From: Cytobacillus stercorigallinarum
GTDB lineage: Bacteria; Bacillota; Bacilli; Bacillales; Cytobacillaceae
Assembly: GCF_014836495.1 (NCBI RefSeq)
Contig: NZ_JACSQT010000007.1
Span: 1-64,000 of the forward strand
Reading direction: 5' to 3'
DNA length: 64,000 nucleotides
Shown: positions 35,825 through 45,070 of the stretch, in pieces
How the letters are laid out: each line of letters begins with the position of its first letter
Position numbering within the stretch: the first letter of the stretch is position 1
Made by a program: the position numbers and the translations under genes
The notes under the pieces: generated by a model
What the model was told of the DNA's origin: nothing
The model's input: only the letters and a program-made list of their open reading frames with translations
The model's database searches: none

Positions 35825-37270
35825 TTATTTTGTTTCATTCTCAACATAGACCCTTTTTACAAAGAAAGATAAAATCAGTCCGATGATAGAAGCAATTAAC
35901 CCAAGATAAAACGCTGTCTGGACTCCGTTTGTTAAGGCTTCAGCTGCGATCGCTGTATTTTCCATACCCTCTTTTGGTATATAGCTGGATTGACCTGCTG
36001 CCATTAGACTAATAGCAACTGCCGTACCAATGGCCCCAGCAATTTGCGATAGTGTATTCATAATAGCTGAGCCATCTGGATAATGCCTTTTTGACAGCTG
36101 ATTTAATCCATTCGTTTGAGCCGGCATCATAATCATCGCTACACCGATTAACATCACAGAATGAATGAAAATGATGAAAACTGAACTTGTTTCCGTCGTT
36201 ATTCTAGTAAATAAAAATGACATAATCGTTGTTAAAACAAAACCAGGTATAATTAAATATCTTGGACCAAACCGATCAAATAGTCGCCCTGTAATTGGAG
36301 ACATCAAACCGTTGATTAATCCACCTGGAAGTAAAACAAGACCAGCTGCTAGTGCAGTTAGTAATAGTCCACCTTTTAAATACAGTGGCAGTAAAATAGC
36401 AGATGATAAAATAATCATCATACATACAAAAACCATAATCGTTCCTAAAGAAAACATTGGATGTGCGAAAACACGTAAATCAAGCATTGGCTCTGAACTA
36501 CGTAACTGGCGAATAGAGAATAGTAATAAACTAATTAAACCAATTACAATTGGTAAAAGTACCATTGGACTAACCCACGAGCCATTTCCTTCTCCTGCAC
36601 TACTAAATCCATATACAACACCACCAAAACCAATAGTCGATAATAACAATGAGACAAAATCAATTCGAGGCTTTGTAATGGTAGAAACATTTTGCATAAA
36701 CGCCATTCCAATGACTAAAGTAAGGATTAAAATAGGTAGTGATAACCAAAATATAGAATGCCATCCCCATTGATCAATCAATAATCCTGAAATCGTCGGA
36801 CCAATAGCAGGGGCGCACATAATAACTAAACCCATAAGTCCCATCACGCTTCCACGCTTATTCGCAGGGAAAATCAGCAAGATGACGTTCGTCATTAATG
36901 GTAATAACAATGCTGTCCCTATCGCTTGTATCACACGACATATTAATAACATAGGAAAACTAATTGATAACGCTCCAATCAATGTCCCAACAATTGAGAA
37001 TATAAGGGAAGCAGCGAATAATTGCCTTGTACTAAACCATTGAATAAGTAAACCTGAAACTGGTACTAACACACCAAGCACTAATAAAAACCCTGTTGTC
37101 AGCCACTGAACCGCATGTGGTTCAATCTGAAAATCAACCATAATATCCGTAAAAGCCATATTAAGTGCCGTTTCACTAAACAAGCCAATAAAAGCAGCAA
37201 TCATTAACACAATGGTAATCGGCAAAGGCTTGATCTCGACTTGTTGTAAATCATTTATCTTCTCTGTCAT
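35825..37270 (-). CDS. MFS drug efflux pump, DHA2 (EmrB/QacA) family
   Basis: A protein of about 481 residues with 14 expected membrane helices. The DHA2 signatures visible are WLTTGFLLVLGVLVPVSGLL, RVIQAIGTALLLPL and GPTISGLLID. It likely exports hydrophobic compounds using the proton gradient. ATG 37270 is well spaced from AAGGAG. No regulator gene adjoins it. Confidence 0.92.
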   Translation of the reverse strand: MTEKINDLQQVEIKPLPITIVLMIAAFIGLFSETALNMAFTDIMVDFQIEPHAVQWLTTGFLLVLGVLVPVSGLLIQWFSTRQLFAASLIFSIVGTLIGALSISFPMLLICRVIQAIGTALLLPLMTNVILLIFPANKRGSVMGLMGLVIMCAPAIGPTISGLLIDQWGWHSIFWLSLPILILTLVIGMAFMQNVSTITKPRIDFVSLLLSTIGFGGVVYGFSSAGEGNGSWVSPMVLLPIVIGLISLLLFSIRQLRSSEPMLDLRVFAHPMFSLGTIMVFVCMMIILSSAILLPLYLKGGLLLTALAAGLVLLPGGLINGLMSPITGRLFDRFGPRYLIIPGFVLTTIMSFLFTRITTETSSVFIIFIHSVMLIGVAMIMMPAQTNGLNQLSKRHYPDGSAIMNTLSQIAGAIGTAVAISLMAAGQSSYIPKEGMENTAIAAEALTNGVQTAFYLGLIASIIGLILSFFVKRVYVENETK

Positions 37271-37583
37271 TTTCTTTCTCCTTCTATTCATGCTCTAGGC
37301 TAAACGCCATACCTTTCATTCTACAATAACTCGGGTGAAATTGCCTATGTATTTTTTATTTATGACCATGAAAAGATATGTAGGATATTATCGATTCAAG
37401 GATATCAAAAAAATATCTAAATTGTACTCATTAATTAATAGGATCATTTTTTAATACTTACACTTGTAAAAAGATGGATTTCTCCTTTTAGAATCTGGTG
37501 ATTTTTTCTTATCACATTGTTTTCAGATATAGTGAATCTTACAAAAGTGCATTCTTTTTTGCGAATGTTTAAATGATAAGGAA

Positions 37584-37608
37584 CAAAAAAACCAGCTCAT
37601 CGCTGGCT
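37584..37608 (-). terminator. terminator of the YitT-family gene
   Basis: On the minus strand GCCAGC pairs with GCTGGT around GATGA, followed by T7. Confidence 0.88.
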
Positions 37609-37610
37609 TC

Positions 37611-38450
37611 TCATCCTTTTGACATATCTCCAAATCCCTCACCAAACACATCGCGTACATCATGTATGGCAACGAAGGCTGTGTGATCTGTTGCTAAGAC
37701 TATTTTTTTCAATTTCATAATTTCTTGTTTACTAATGACAATATATAGTACTTCCTTTGCTTGCTTCGTATAATATCCTCTTCCGTTCATTACTGTCACT
37801 CCACGGTCGAGTTTTTGATTAATTAGTTGGGCAATCGTGTCTGACTCTTTTGATATAATTGTGACAGCCTTTTTAGGATTTAACCCTTCAATAATGAGCT
37901 CCATCACTTTTGTACCAACATATAACATAATGAGTGTAATCATTACTTTCTCTGCGCCAATAATAAAATAAGAACTTAAAACAACAAGAATATCAAAAAA
38001 TAATAAGCTATAACTAATACTCCATCCTAAGAACTTATTTGTCATCTTCGCAAGAATCGTTGTTCCTGCTGTAGTACCACCAACACGAATAATTAAGCCA
38101 ATACCTACACCAGAAAATATTCCTCCAAAGATCGCATTAACTAATATCTCATTCGAATCAATTCTCCATCCTTCAGTTAAATGTAAGGAAAGAGAAAGCG
38201 AAACGACAGCAATAATCGTATATATAACGGTTTGTTTCGTTAAAAATTTATATCCTGCAATCAATAAAATGGTATTTAATATGAAACTCACTAATCCTGG
38301 AGACCATTCAAAAAGATAATAGAATATAATTGTCAATCCAGTAACTCCGCCTTCACTTAGTTCACTCGGGATGACAAACAGATTAATAGCTAATGCAAAA
38401 AGAAATGCACCAAAGACAATGACAATACTATCCCAAATATATTTTTTCAT
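37611..38450 (-). CDS. YitT family membrane protein (DUF161/DUF2179)
   Basis: A 279-residue protein with five or six membrane helices in the first 200 residues (FVIPSELSEGGVTGLTII and IIRVGGTTAGTTILAK are typical) and a soluble DUF2179 domain at the end (TVMNGRGYYT, about residues 225-234). The function of the family is not established. It is a single gene behind GGAGG, with a possible Fur-like palindrome about 95 bases upstream. Confidence 0.92.
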   Translation of the reverse strand: MKKYIWDSIVIVFGAFLFALAINLFVIPSELSEGGVTGLTIIFYYLFEWSPGLVSFILNTILLIAGYKFLTKQTVIYTIIAVVSLSLSLHLTEGWRIDSNEILVNAIFGGIFSGVGIGLIIRVGGTTAGTTILAKMTNKFLGWSISYSLLFFDILVVLSSYFIIGAEKVMITLIMLYVGTKVMELIIEGLNPKKAVTIISKESDTIAQLINQKLDRGVTVMNGRGYYTKQAKEVLYIVISKQEIMKLKKIVLATDHTAFVAIHDVRDVFGEGFGDMSKG

Positions 38451-38543
38451 GGCTTCTATCCTCCATCATTAAATTCGCTCGCCATTCGAGGCACCACTGC
38501 ATTTTATCATGCGATGAATAGTGACGACAATAGGTATTAGAAA

Positions 38544-38566
38544 TAATGAATGAAAATCATTCATTA
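38544..38566. promoter_or_regulatory. perfect 10-bp palindrome, Fur-like operator candidate
   Basis: TAATGAATGA and its exact complement TCATTCATTA are separated by AAA. This resembles a Fur box. It lies upstream of the YitT gene with no gene on the other side within 200 bases. Confidence 0.4.
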
Positions 38567-38604
38567 AAACATAATTATGAATTATCTTTTAATTTATAGG
38601 TAAA

Positions 38605-38649
38605 AGAAAAAGACCCTTAAAAATTTTAAATTCAAAAGGGACTTTTTCT
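38605..38649 (-). terminator. terminator of the DinB/small-ORF unit
   Basis: AGAAAAAGTCCCTT and AAGGGTCTTTTTCT pair on the minus strand with an A/T-rich loop, followed by TTT. Confidence 0.65.
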
Positions 38650-38712
38650 ACTAGGACTGCTTTTGATATAAATATTGAGGGTGAAATATTAACACTGGGG
38701 TGCCGGTTTGTA

Positions 38713-38808
38713 TTACTTTGAGATTTTTTTCCTATGTTTTAATTCTCTGATGTATTTTTCGTAATCTACAGACACTAAATTACCGAGCATATACTCAACG
38801 TGCTTCAT
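38713..38808 (-). CDS. 31-residue small ORF coupled to DinB gene
   Basis: This ORF encodes MKHVEYMLGNLVSVDYEKYI plus a basic tail (RELKHRKKISK). GGGGTG lies 7 bases before its ATG, and that ribosome site overlaps the end of the DinB gene, whose stop is only 4 bases before the small ATG. The design looks like a real translationally coupled small protein. No family is recognised. Confidence 0.45.
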   Translation of the reverse strand: MKHVEYMLGNLVSVDYEKYIRELKHRKKISK

Positions 38809-38812
38809 ATTT

Positions 38813-39286
38813 TCACACCCCTATATTCTTTTTGATATCCTCAATTTGTGCAATATGATGCAGTTCATGAGCCATAATGGTCTCGGCTAAATCTTTAACG
38901 GTCATTGTTCCATCTTCTATATGTATACCTTCTTTTTTAAAATTTTCCTTTGTTAATAACTCATACATCTCTATTCTGCTTTTTCTATACTGTTCTAACA
39001 TCCTTTTTAAATTTGCTTTATTATACTCTCTTTCTTCTACAAGCTTTTCTGGATCATACGATTCAAAAATGATTAATGAAGATTGACAACATTGTTTAAT
39101 TCTTTCGCCCCACACCTCTTGTGTATCATATAAATGACCTATTATTTGTTTTACAGTCCATTTTCCGTTTTGCCTTGTTCTAAACAATATTGAGTCATCA
39201 AATTGTGTTACAAACTCTTCTATCTTAGAAAAATTTCTTTTTAATAAGATTAAAATCTCATCTGATTTTAAGTTTTGGAGCTTCAC
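38813..39286 (-). CDS. DinB family protein
   Basis: A 157-residue DinB-superfamily protein. The histidine sites are in WTVKQIIGHLYD (about residues 43-54) and MAHELHHIAQIED near the end (about 138-150). It is a presumed metal-dependent thiol transferase or hydrolase. The start is GTG 39286 behind AAGGGGG. It is the third DinB/YfiT-type gene in the window. Confidence 0.85.
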   Translation of the reverse strand: MKLQNLKSDEILILLKRNFSKIEEFVTQFDDSILFRTRQNGKWTVKQIIGHLYDTQEVWGERIKQCCQSSLIIFESYDPEKLVEEREYNKANLKRMLEQYRKSRIEMYELLTKENFKKEGIHIEDGTMTVKDLAETIMAHELHHIAQIEDIKKNIGV

Positions 39287-39309
39287 TATAATTCTTCCCC
39301 CTTATTTGT

Positions 39310-39605
39310 TTTACTTATGAATCTATTGATACTGTTTCTACAACTTTTTCCTTTGGTCTCAAAAATAATATCCTATTCAAAATCCCTGCTAAAAAATTAT
39401 AAATATTCCAACACCCGCTGCGATTGTTGAAACAGCGAGCATATCTCCTATATACCAACAAGTATAATCTCCATTATATAAGCAATTCTTAACAAAGATA
39501 TAACTGAAGCAACAACTCTTCCTCGTAGCTCCTCCCTTACATTCGTCATTATACTAGTTGTATAGAGCACCTCAATCGGACTTTACCAAATATTAGCCAA
39601 AATTA
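39310..39605 (-). pseudogene. MFS transporter C-terminal pseudogene
   Basis: Minus-strand frames, joined across at least two frameshifts and two stop codons, spell an MFS-like tail: NPIEVLYTTSI-type sequence (seen as SPIEVLYTTSIMTNVREELR), GRVVASVISLLRIAY, then GDMLAVSTIAAGVGIFIIF in one frame and FLAGILNRILFLRPKE in another. There is no N-terminal half. It is a decayed permease gene filling the gap between the DinB and SulP genes. Confidence 0.7.
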
Positions 39606-39672
39606 CCAACAATAAAAAAACTATAAAATATAGATAACAGGTCCTTCTTCAACCTCATTACCTTCTATAATT

Positions 39673-39710
39673 AAAAAGTTGCGAGATGGCCGGCATCTCG
39701 CAACTTTTTT
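39673..39710. terminator. 16-bp hairpin terminator of the SulP gene
   Basis: AAAAAGTTGCGAGATG and CATCTCGCAACTTTTT pair perfectly around five bases; it can work on both strands. Confidence 0.93.
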
Positions 39711-39738
39711 ATATAAATGATAGGAAGATAGCGTTTAC

Positions 39739-41196
39739 CTAACTCTTTTGTATCTCATGTTGAAAGACAGCTAATCGCTTCACTATTTGTTCACTTTCAT
39801 CGTTTAAACCCTGAACTTTAACGGAATTTCCGTTTTCTTTGAGCTTCATTATAGCTTTATCTAACGCACCAACACCTGAATCATCCCAAATATGAGCTTG
39901 AGTGAAATCAAATACAATCGTCTCTTCTTTTACGTCAAAATCTATTTTCTCTAAAAAAGCATCAACAGAGACAAAGAATATTTGACCTTGAACCTGATAA
40001 TTGGTTACACACTTTGAGTGGTCGATGGACTTCGTTAGTTTCACCTTTGATATTTTCGCCGCGAAGCAGACTGCACTTAATATGACACCAGCAATAACAC
40101 CTTTAGATAAGTCATGTGTATATACAACGATGCCAACTGTAACTAACATCACTAACGAATCAGATAATGGTGCCTTTTTCAAATAAGTAAAAGAAGACCA
40201 ATCAAAGGTACCAATAGAGACCATAACCATAATACCTACTAACACAGGCATTGGAATCTGGACAACTACTCCTCCTAACACAAGGATCAAAAACATTAAT
40301 ACAAGACCAGCTACAAGTGTTGATAGACGTCCTCGGCCACCCGACTTCACATTGATAACCGATTGACCAATCATTGCACAACCTGCCATTCCCCCAAAGA
40401 AACCCGTGATAAAGTTAGCAATTCCTTGCCCTCTTGCTTCTTTATTCTTATCTCCTACAGTATCAGTCATATCGTCTACAATTTGAGTCGTTAATAACGA
40501 CTCAAGCAACCCAACAATTGCCAAAGCAACAGAAAAGGGAAGTATAATCATCAACGTTTCTAGATTAAATGGTACATTGGGTATAAGGAAGCTTGGTAAT
40601 GATTGTGAAATCGCCCCTAAATCCCCGACTGTTTTCATTTCGACTTGAAAAAAGATCGCGGCTGCTGAAAGGGAAACAATCGCAATGAGTGGAGCGGGTA
40701 TAATCTTGATATATCTTGGTACAATATAAATGATTAAAAGAGTAATAGCTAAAAAGATGAAAGTCATATATGACTCTCCTAAAATATGAGGCACCTGCGC
40801 CATAAAGATGAGAATAGCAAGTGCATTAACAAATCCCATCATGACAGCTCGCGGGATAAATTTCATTACTTTAGCTATTTTAAATACACCGAATAAAAAC
40901 TGAATCACTCCAGTTAAAATAGTTGCAGCTAATAAATAATTCAAACCATATTCTTTTACCAAAGGAACCATTAAGAGTGCCATTGCTCCAGTAGCTGCAG
41001 ATATCATTCCGGGCCTTCCACCTGTAAAAGAGATGATAATAGCAATACAAACAGATGCATATAACCCTACCATTGGATCTACACCAGCAATAATAGAAAA
41101 GGCGATCGCCTCTGGGATAAGTGCAAGTGCAACGACAATGCCTGATAAAATATCTCCTCTAATATTTGAAAACCATTGTTCTTTCAATGTGATCAA
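39739..41196 (-). CDS. SulP family anion transporter with STAS domain
   Basis: A protein of about 485 residues. The membrane part (residues 1-380) has the SulP features [20 protein letters not shown] and [10 protein letters not shown]-like [20 protein letters not shown]; the C-terminal STAS domain (about 390-485) has [19 protein letters not shown]. SulP proteins carry sulfate, bicarbonate or other anions. TTG 41196 is the likely start, 7 bases after GAGGTG; the longer ATG at 41211 overlaps that site. It could supply sulfate to Sat, but bicarbonate is equally possible. Confidence 0.9.
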   Translation of the reverse strand: MITLKEQWFSNIRGDILSGIVVALALIPEAIAFSIIAGVDPMVGLYASVCIAIIISFTGGRPGMISAATGAMALLMVPLVKEYGLNYLLAATILTGVIQFLFGVFKIAKVMKFIPRAVMMGFVNALAILIFMAQVPHILGESYMTFIFLAITLLIIYIVPRYIKIIPAPLIAIVSLSAAAIFFQVEMKTVGDLGAISQSLPSFLIPNVPFNLETLMIILPFSVALAIVGLLESLLTTQIVDDMTDTVGDKNKEARGQGIANFITGFFGGMAGCAMIGQSVINVKSGGRGRLSTLVAGLVLMFLILVLGGVVVQIPMPVLVGIMVMVSIGTFDWSSFTYLKKAPLSDSLVMLVTVGIVVYTHDLSKGVIAGVILSAVCFAAKISKVKLTKSIDHSKCVTNYQVQGQIFFVSVDAFLEKIDFDVKEETIVFDFTQAHIWDDSGVGALDKAIMKLKENGNSVKVQGLNDESEQIVKRLAVFQHEIQKS

Positions 41197-41385
41197 TCTC
41201 AAACACCTCATTCAACTCTTTTTTTAGACAATGAAAAGATTTTAACACAGATGGTTTCATAAAGGAACGTTTTTGGGATTGATTATGTCAAAGAAAGAAA
41301 TTTTCAGGTGTTGTGATATGATATCTTTAATTACGTTTGCAACCATTAGTCTTAATTCATCTCAAGCAGAAAAGGAGCAATGATT

Positions 41386-41925
41386 ATGTTCGCGGGATAT
41401 TTACGACCTTTACATAATTTAGATATAGATGAGCAATACACCCACTTAAAAGATTGCGATATATACTTTCAAGAAGCACATACCTCACCAAAAAGAAGAG
41501 TGAAATTAAAGGATTTATTAAACCATTTGCAAGAAGGAGATAAAGTGATTGTCGCAAGACTGAACGTATTGGCTGATTCTACTAATCATCTCGCAGAATT
41601 ATTAAATGAGTTAGATGAGCGAGAGATCTATTTCCAAGCCATACATGAAGAAATCGATACAAGTAATGAATCGGGTAAGCATTTCTTACCTATGTTAAAT
41701 AAGCTTATTTCCTTTCAAAGTGACGTAATCAGTGAAAATACGAGAAGGGGATTAATAAAAGCAAAAGAACAAGGAAAATCGAGTGGAAGACCCAAAAAGC
41801 CTGATGAAAATGTTAAAAAAGCGATTGAGATGTATCAAACAAATAATTTCACTTTATTAGAAATCAAAGAACAGACAGGGATCAGTAAATCGACATTATA
41901 CCGATACTTAGAACAATTAAGTTAA
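41386..41925 (+). CDS. serine recombinase-like protein lacking catalytic residues
   Basis: A 179-residue protein with the resolvase/invertase fold and a clear C-terminal Hin-like helix-turn-helix (LLEIKEQTGISKSTLYRYLE, about residues 157-176), preceded by GRPKKP. The catalytic core is altered. Where resolvases have Y-x-R-x-S, here it reads YLRPL, with no serine; where they have LDRLGRS, here it reads LNVLADS (residues 59-65), losing Asp and both Arg. It should bind DNA but not cut it. The start is ATG 41386 behind AAAGGAG. Confidence 0.85.
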   Translation: MFAGYLRPLHNLDIDEQYTHLKDCDIYFQEAHTSPKRRVKLKDLLNHLQEGDKVIVARLNVLADSTNHLAELLNELDEREIYFQAIHEEIDTSNESGKHFLPMLNKLISFQSDVISENTRRGLIKAKEQGKSSGRPKKPDENVKKAIEMYQTNNFTLLEIKEQTGISKSTLYRYLEQLS

Positions 41926-42075
41926 AAACAAATGATTCAATCTCATACTAGCTTGAATTAAGGCAAGTGAAATGAGCATTTCATCGTTTGTTTCTCGAAA
42001 GTCAGTTGAATCTCTTGTTTACCTACCTATCCAACAGGGAATAACATGACTATCCAAGGATAAGGAGAGGTTTAT

Positions 42076-42402
42076 ATGGATGGTAATAGAGAAGCTTACT
42101 TTATCAACCTTGAAAACGGTACAATACTTGACACAATGGATGGTCATGATTGGCAGTTTAGAGTATATGCAACAGGTGCTGAAATTGCTGAGCTCAACCG
42201 CTTTTTAGATGAGAACTATCATGCTGAGTTAAAAACCTTTGCTAGAGCTCAAGTTCCTTTTCTTGAGTATCATAAAAAATCGCCTAACCCCGAATATGAT
42301 CAAATTTTGATGCGTCTTTATGAGATGATCTATCAATTAGGTGATCAAGAGGCGAAAAATCATATAGAAGAAATGAATATAATAGATACTGATAAGATAT
42401 AA
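42076..42402 (+). CDS. conserved-looking protein of unknown function
   Basis: A 108-residue protein, acidic and mostly alpha-helical by composition, with MDGNREAYFINLENGTI at the start. It has an excellent ribosome site and a terminator, so it is a real gene. I recognise no domain. There is no signal peptide or membrane segment. Confidence 0.65.
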   Translation: MDGNREAYFINLENGTILDTMDGHDWQFRVYATGAEIAELNRFLDENYHAELKTFARAQVPFLEYHKKSPNPEYDQILMRLYEMIYQLGDQEAKNHIEEMNIIDTDKI

Positions 42403-42403
42403 A

Positions 42404-42434
42404 GAGAAGCCACTTTCAATAAGGTGGCTTCTTT
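42404..42434. terminator. bidirectional terminator between unknown gene and LLM gene
   Basis: AGAAGCCACCTT-type hairpin (AGAAGCCAC with GTGGCTTCT) between convergent genes. Confidence 0.85.
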
Positions 42435-42441
42435 GCTTCTA

Positions 42442-43518
42442 TTAATTTTCAGACGATTTTTCTACTCTTGTATACTTCTTAACTGCTGGAATTATGTCAT
42501 TCCCAATGATCTCTATATTTTTCATTACATCGGCGAAAGGTACACCACCAAAATCGATTTGTGCTAAAAACCTTTGCATCCCAAATAATTCATATTGATA
42601 GAGGATTTTCTCAATAATTTGCTGCTTACTCCCAACCATTAAAGCATCCCTTACATCTGGGGCTTGTGTAAATTGCTGAATAGGGTAACCCCCTCCACCT
42701 CTTATCGCTTGAAAACCACCATTTAGATATGGATACATTCCTTCAAGCGCTTCTCTAGTTGTATCTGCAACATAAAACAAACTCGTAGTTGCAATTGGAT
42801 ATTGATTGGCTTGGAATCCATTCTCCTCTAACGTCTGGCGATAAGCATCTACTGATATTTTGAAATGATCTGCTGGACCACCTAATGTTGTTAATACCAT
42901 TGGAATGCCCATTTTCCCTGCTTTAATGGCGCTAGCTGGTGGACCGCCAACACCTCTCCAAATAGGAAGTGAACCATTCAGAGGCCGTGGAAGCATTTCA
43001 GCATTATCTAATGACGCACGGAATCTTCCCGACCATGTCACCCTTTCTTCCTCGTTCAGTTGCTTTAATAAAGCCAACTTTTCCTCAAAGATCTCTTCAT
43101 AATGAGCTAAGTCTATACCCAATAATTGATAAGCTCCTACTCTAGAACCACGACCAGCGACAATTTCAGCACGGCCACCTGAAAGCAAGTCGATTGTAGC
43201 AAAATCCTCATATACCCTAACAGGATCAGATACACTTAATACTGTTGCTGAACTGGCTAATTTTATTTTCTTCGTTGCCTGGGCAATCGCACCAAGTACA
43301 ACGGTATGTGCTTGAGTTGTAAAATAAGTTTGATGGCTCTCACCTAGGCCAAACACATCAATACCTGCTTCTTCAGCTAATTGACTAGCCTCGATGATTT
43401 CATTTAGCCTCTTTTGCGCGGATATTCGATTGCCTGTTTTAGCATCTGGAATGTGATCACCCAATGAGTACAAGCCGAATTCCAAACCATTTTCTTTATT
43501 TATCCGGTATTTTTCCAT
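42442..43518 (-). CDS. LLM-class flavin-dependent oxidoreductase
   Basis: A 358-residue luciferase-like monooxygenase family member. It starts FGLYSLGDHIPD, has FGLGESHQTYFTTQ and IKLASSATVLSVSDPVRVYE, and a late GSKQQIIEKI. Such enzymes use reduced FMN or F420; in Bacillaceae FMN is likely. It is the last gene of the mhqR-dioxygenase operon, starting at the stop of the dioxygenase gene, and probably acts on quinone or aromatic products. Confidence 0.9.
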   Translation of the reverse strand: MEKYRINKENGLEFGLYSLGDHIPDAKTGNRISAQKRLNEIIEASQLAEEAGIDVFGLGESHQTYFTTQAHTVVLGAIAQATKKIKLASSATVLSVSDPVRVYEDFATIDLLSGGRAEIVAGRGSRVGAYQLLGIDLAHYEEIFEEKLALLKQLNEEERVTWSGRFRASLDNAEMLPRPLNGSLPIWRGVGGPPASAIKAGKMGIPMVLTTLGGPADHFKISVDAYRQTLEENGFQANQYPIATTSLFYVADTTREALEGMYPYLNGGFQAIRGGGGYPIQQFTQAPDVRDALMVGSKQQIIEKILYQYELFGMQRFLAQIDFGGVPFADVMKNIEIIGNDIIPAVKKYTRVEKSSEN

Positions 43519-44462
43519 TATTCATTCTCCTCTATAGACTTAAGCATTTTTTCTATTTCTTCTCGGCGTTCTTCGAGGAATGGCGGAAGATCTAAAGTTT
43601 CTCCTAAATGCACGAGGTCGGTATCAATTGTGGATCCTGGACCATCTGTCGCCATTTCAAAAAGGATACCATTAGATTCTCTAAAGTATAGGCTTTTAAA
43701 ATAATAGCGATCGATTATACCATTTGTTAAATACCCTTTTTCTCTTACTCTACTTTCCCAATATTTCAGTTCCTCTTCATCTTTTACACGGATTGCTAAA
43801 TGATGAACACTGCCTCGTCCCGGTCTTTCATCTGGTCCATTTTTTTTAATCACTACAATTTCACCGAACGGTTCGCCTGCTACTGATTGATAAACCGTTA
43901 ATTTTTCTTCTCGATAAGAAATAGAGTAGCCAAACAGATTCACCAGCGTATCCTGCAACTTCTCAGGTCTCCTCACTGTCATTTCAACTGGGCCCATGCC
44001 CATAATTTGATGTTCCTTAGGGATATGTGATTGAGACCAACCTCTCCAAAATGACAGGCTTTGTTCAGAGACTATAAACACTAATTGCAAGCCATCGGGA
44101 TCTTCAAATGATAGGCTGGGGCGTTTCGTATATTCAGAAATTTCTCCATGTTTTACTTTTAATTGCTTAAAACGTTCGGACCAAAACAATAAACTTTCAT
44201 AGGATGGGACAAGTAATCCAATACGGGTAATACTATTTGTTCCTTTATGTGTTCTACCTGCCATCGGTATTTCAAAAAATGTTAATTCTGTACCAGGACT
44301 TCCGATTTCATCTCCGAAAAACAGATGATACATAGAGGGATCATCCTGATTTACAGTCATCTTAACCCGTCTTAAACCTAGTATATTTTTATAAAAGTGA
44401 TTATTTTTATTCGCATCCTTTGTAATCATCGATGTATGATGATGACCTGCAATGTACGTCAT
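43518..44462 (-). CDS. ring-cleaving dioxygenase (MhqO/MhqE-like, VOC fold)
   Basis: A 314-residue protein made of two VOC modules. The N-terminal module carries GHHHTSMITKDANKNNHFY, including the first metal His; others occur in RGSVHHLAIRV (about residues 216-226), and a Glu ligand lies in NGILFEMATDGPG. MhqO/MhqE-type dioxygenases open hydroquinone or catechol rings. The gene lies 12 bases after the MarR gene and is part of its operon. Confidence 0.92.
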   Translation of the reverse strand: MTYIAGHHHTSMITKDANKNNHFYKNILGLRRVKMTVNQDDPSMYHLFFGDEIGSPGTELTFFEIPMAGRTHKGTNSITRIGLLVPSYESLLFWSERFKQLKVKHGEISEYTKRPSLSFEDPDGLQLVFIVSEQSLSFWRGWSQSHIPKEHQIMGMGPVEMTVRRPEKLQDTLVNLFGYSISYREEKLTVYQSVAGEPFGEIVVIKKNGPDERPGRGSVHHLAIRVKDEEELKYWESRVREKGYLTNGIIDRYYFKSLYFRESNGILFEMATDGPGSTIDTDLVHLGETLDLPPFLEERREEIEKMLKSIEENE

Positions 44463-44474
44463 TTAAACCCTCTC

Positions 44475-44918
44475 CTACATAATGGATTTTTTCTTCTGAT
44501 CACTATTTTTTTGTAATTTTGATAATAACTGATAAAGAATCTTCTGCTCATCATGTGATAGCGATTCATCAAAAAAAGAAGTTTGAAAATGTAGTTGAGC
44601 CTCATATGCAGCAGCTAATTTAGTCTTCCCTTTTTCTGTGAGAGAAATTTTTTTTGTTTTCCATTTTACTGCTTTTATAATCAATCCCTCTTTTTCTAGT
44701 TTTGAAAGCATTCTAGATACCCCACCTTGGCTCACAGTTAATTTATCAGCTAGCTCTTGTTGCGTAATAGGTTCGTACGCTGCTATCTGTGTAAGAACAT
44801 CAAATTGGGAAGCAGTTAATTGATATTTTTTTAAAAACTCATTAGATAATAAGTTACTTTGATGGGTAAATCGAGCTATCCTCATCCATAATAAAGACCC
44901 TAAAGTATGCTTTTTCAT
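44475..44918 (-). CDS. MarR family repressor, MhqR-like
   Basis: A 147-residue MarR protein with the winged helix QQELADKLTVSQGGVSRMLS (about residues 54-73). Followed by a dioxygenase and an LLM oxidoreductase, it fits the place of MhqR, which senses quinone-like electrophiles in B. subtilis. Two inverted repeats upstream are candidate operators. The name is inferred from context and general likeness. Confidence 0.85.
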   Translation of the reverse strand: MKKHTLGSLLWMRIARFTHQSNLLSNEFLKKYQLTASQFDVLTQIAAYEPITQQELADKLTVSQGGVSRMLSKLEKEGLIIKAVKWKTKKISLTEKGKTKLAAAYEAQLHFQTSFFDESLSHDEQKILYQLLSKLQKNSDQKKKSIM

Positions 44919-44941
44919 TTTAAAGTCACCTCGTTATATTT

Positions 44942-44997
44942 ATCACTTTACCACTCAAGTGATTTATCTTCAAGTAAAATATCTCGAATTTATAGTA
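44942..44997. promoter_or_regulatory. operator candidates upstream of the mhqR-like gene
   Basis: ATCACTT and AAGTGAT form an inverted repeat with an 8-base spacer (44942-44963), covering a minus-strand promoter TTGAAG-17-TAAAGT. Further out, TATCTCGAATTTATAGTA (44980-44997) resembles the MhqR operator of B. subtilis as I remember it. Confidence 0.45.
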
Positions 44998-45070
44998 TTT
45001 TTATTTCAAATTCATGCTACATTTTGAAATAAAACGGGAAATATGTCCATAACGAAAGGGGAAATGAACC

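Noticed and set aside
36165-36773. 202-residue ORF antisense to the DHA2 efflux pump
   Set aside because: It is the complement of a clear membrane protein gene; the product is Lys/Ile/Pro-rich and has no start signal.
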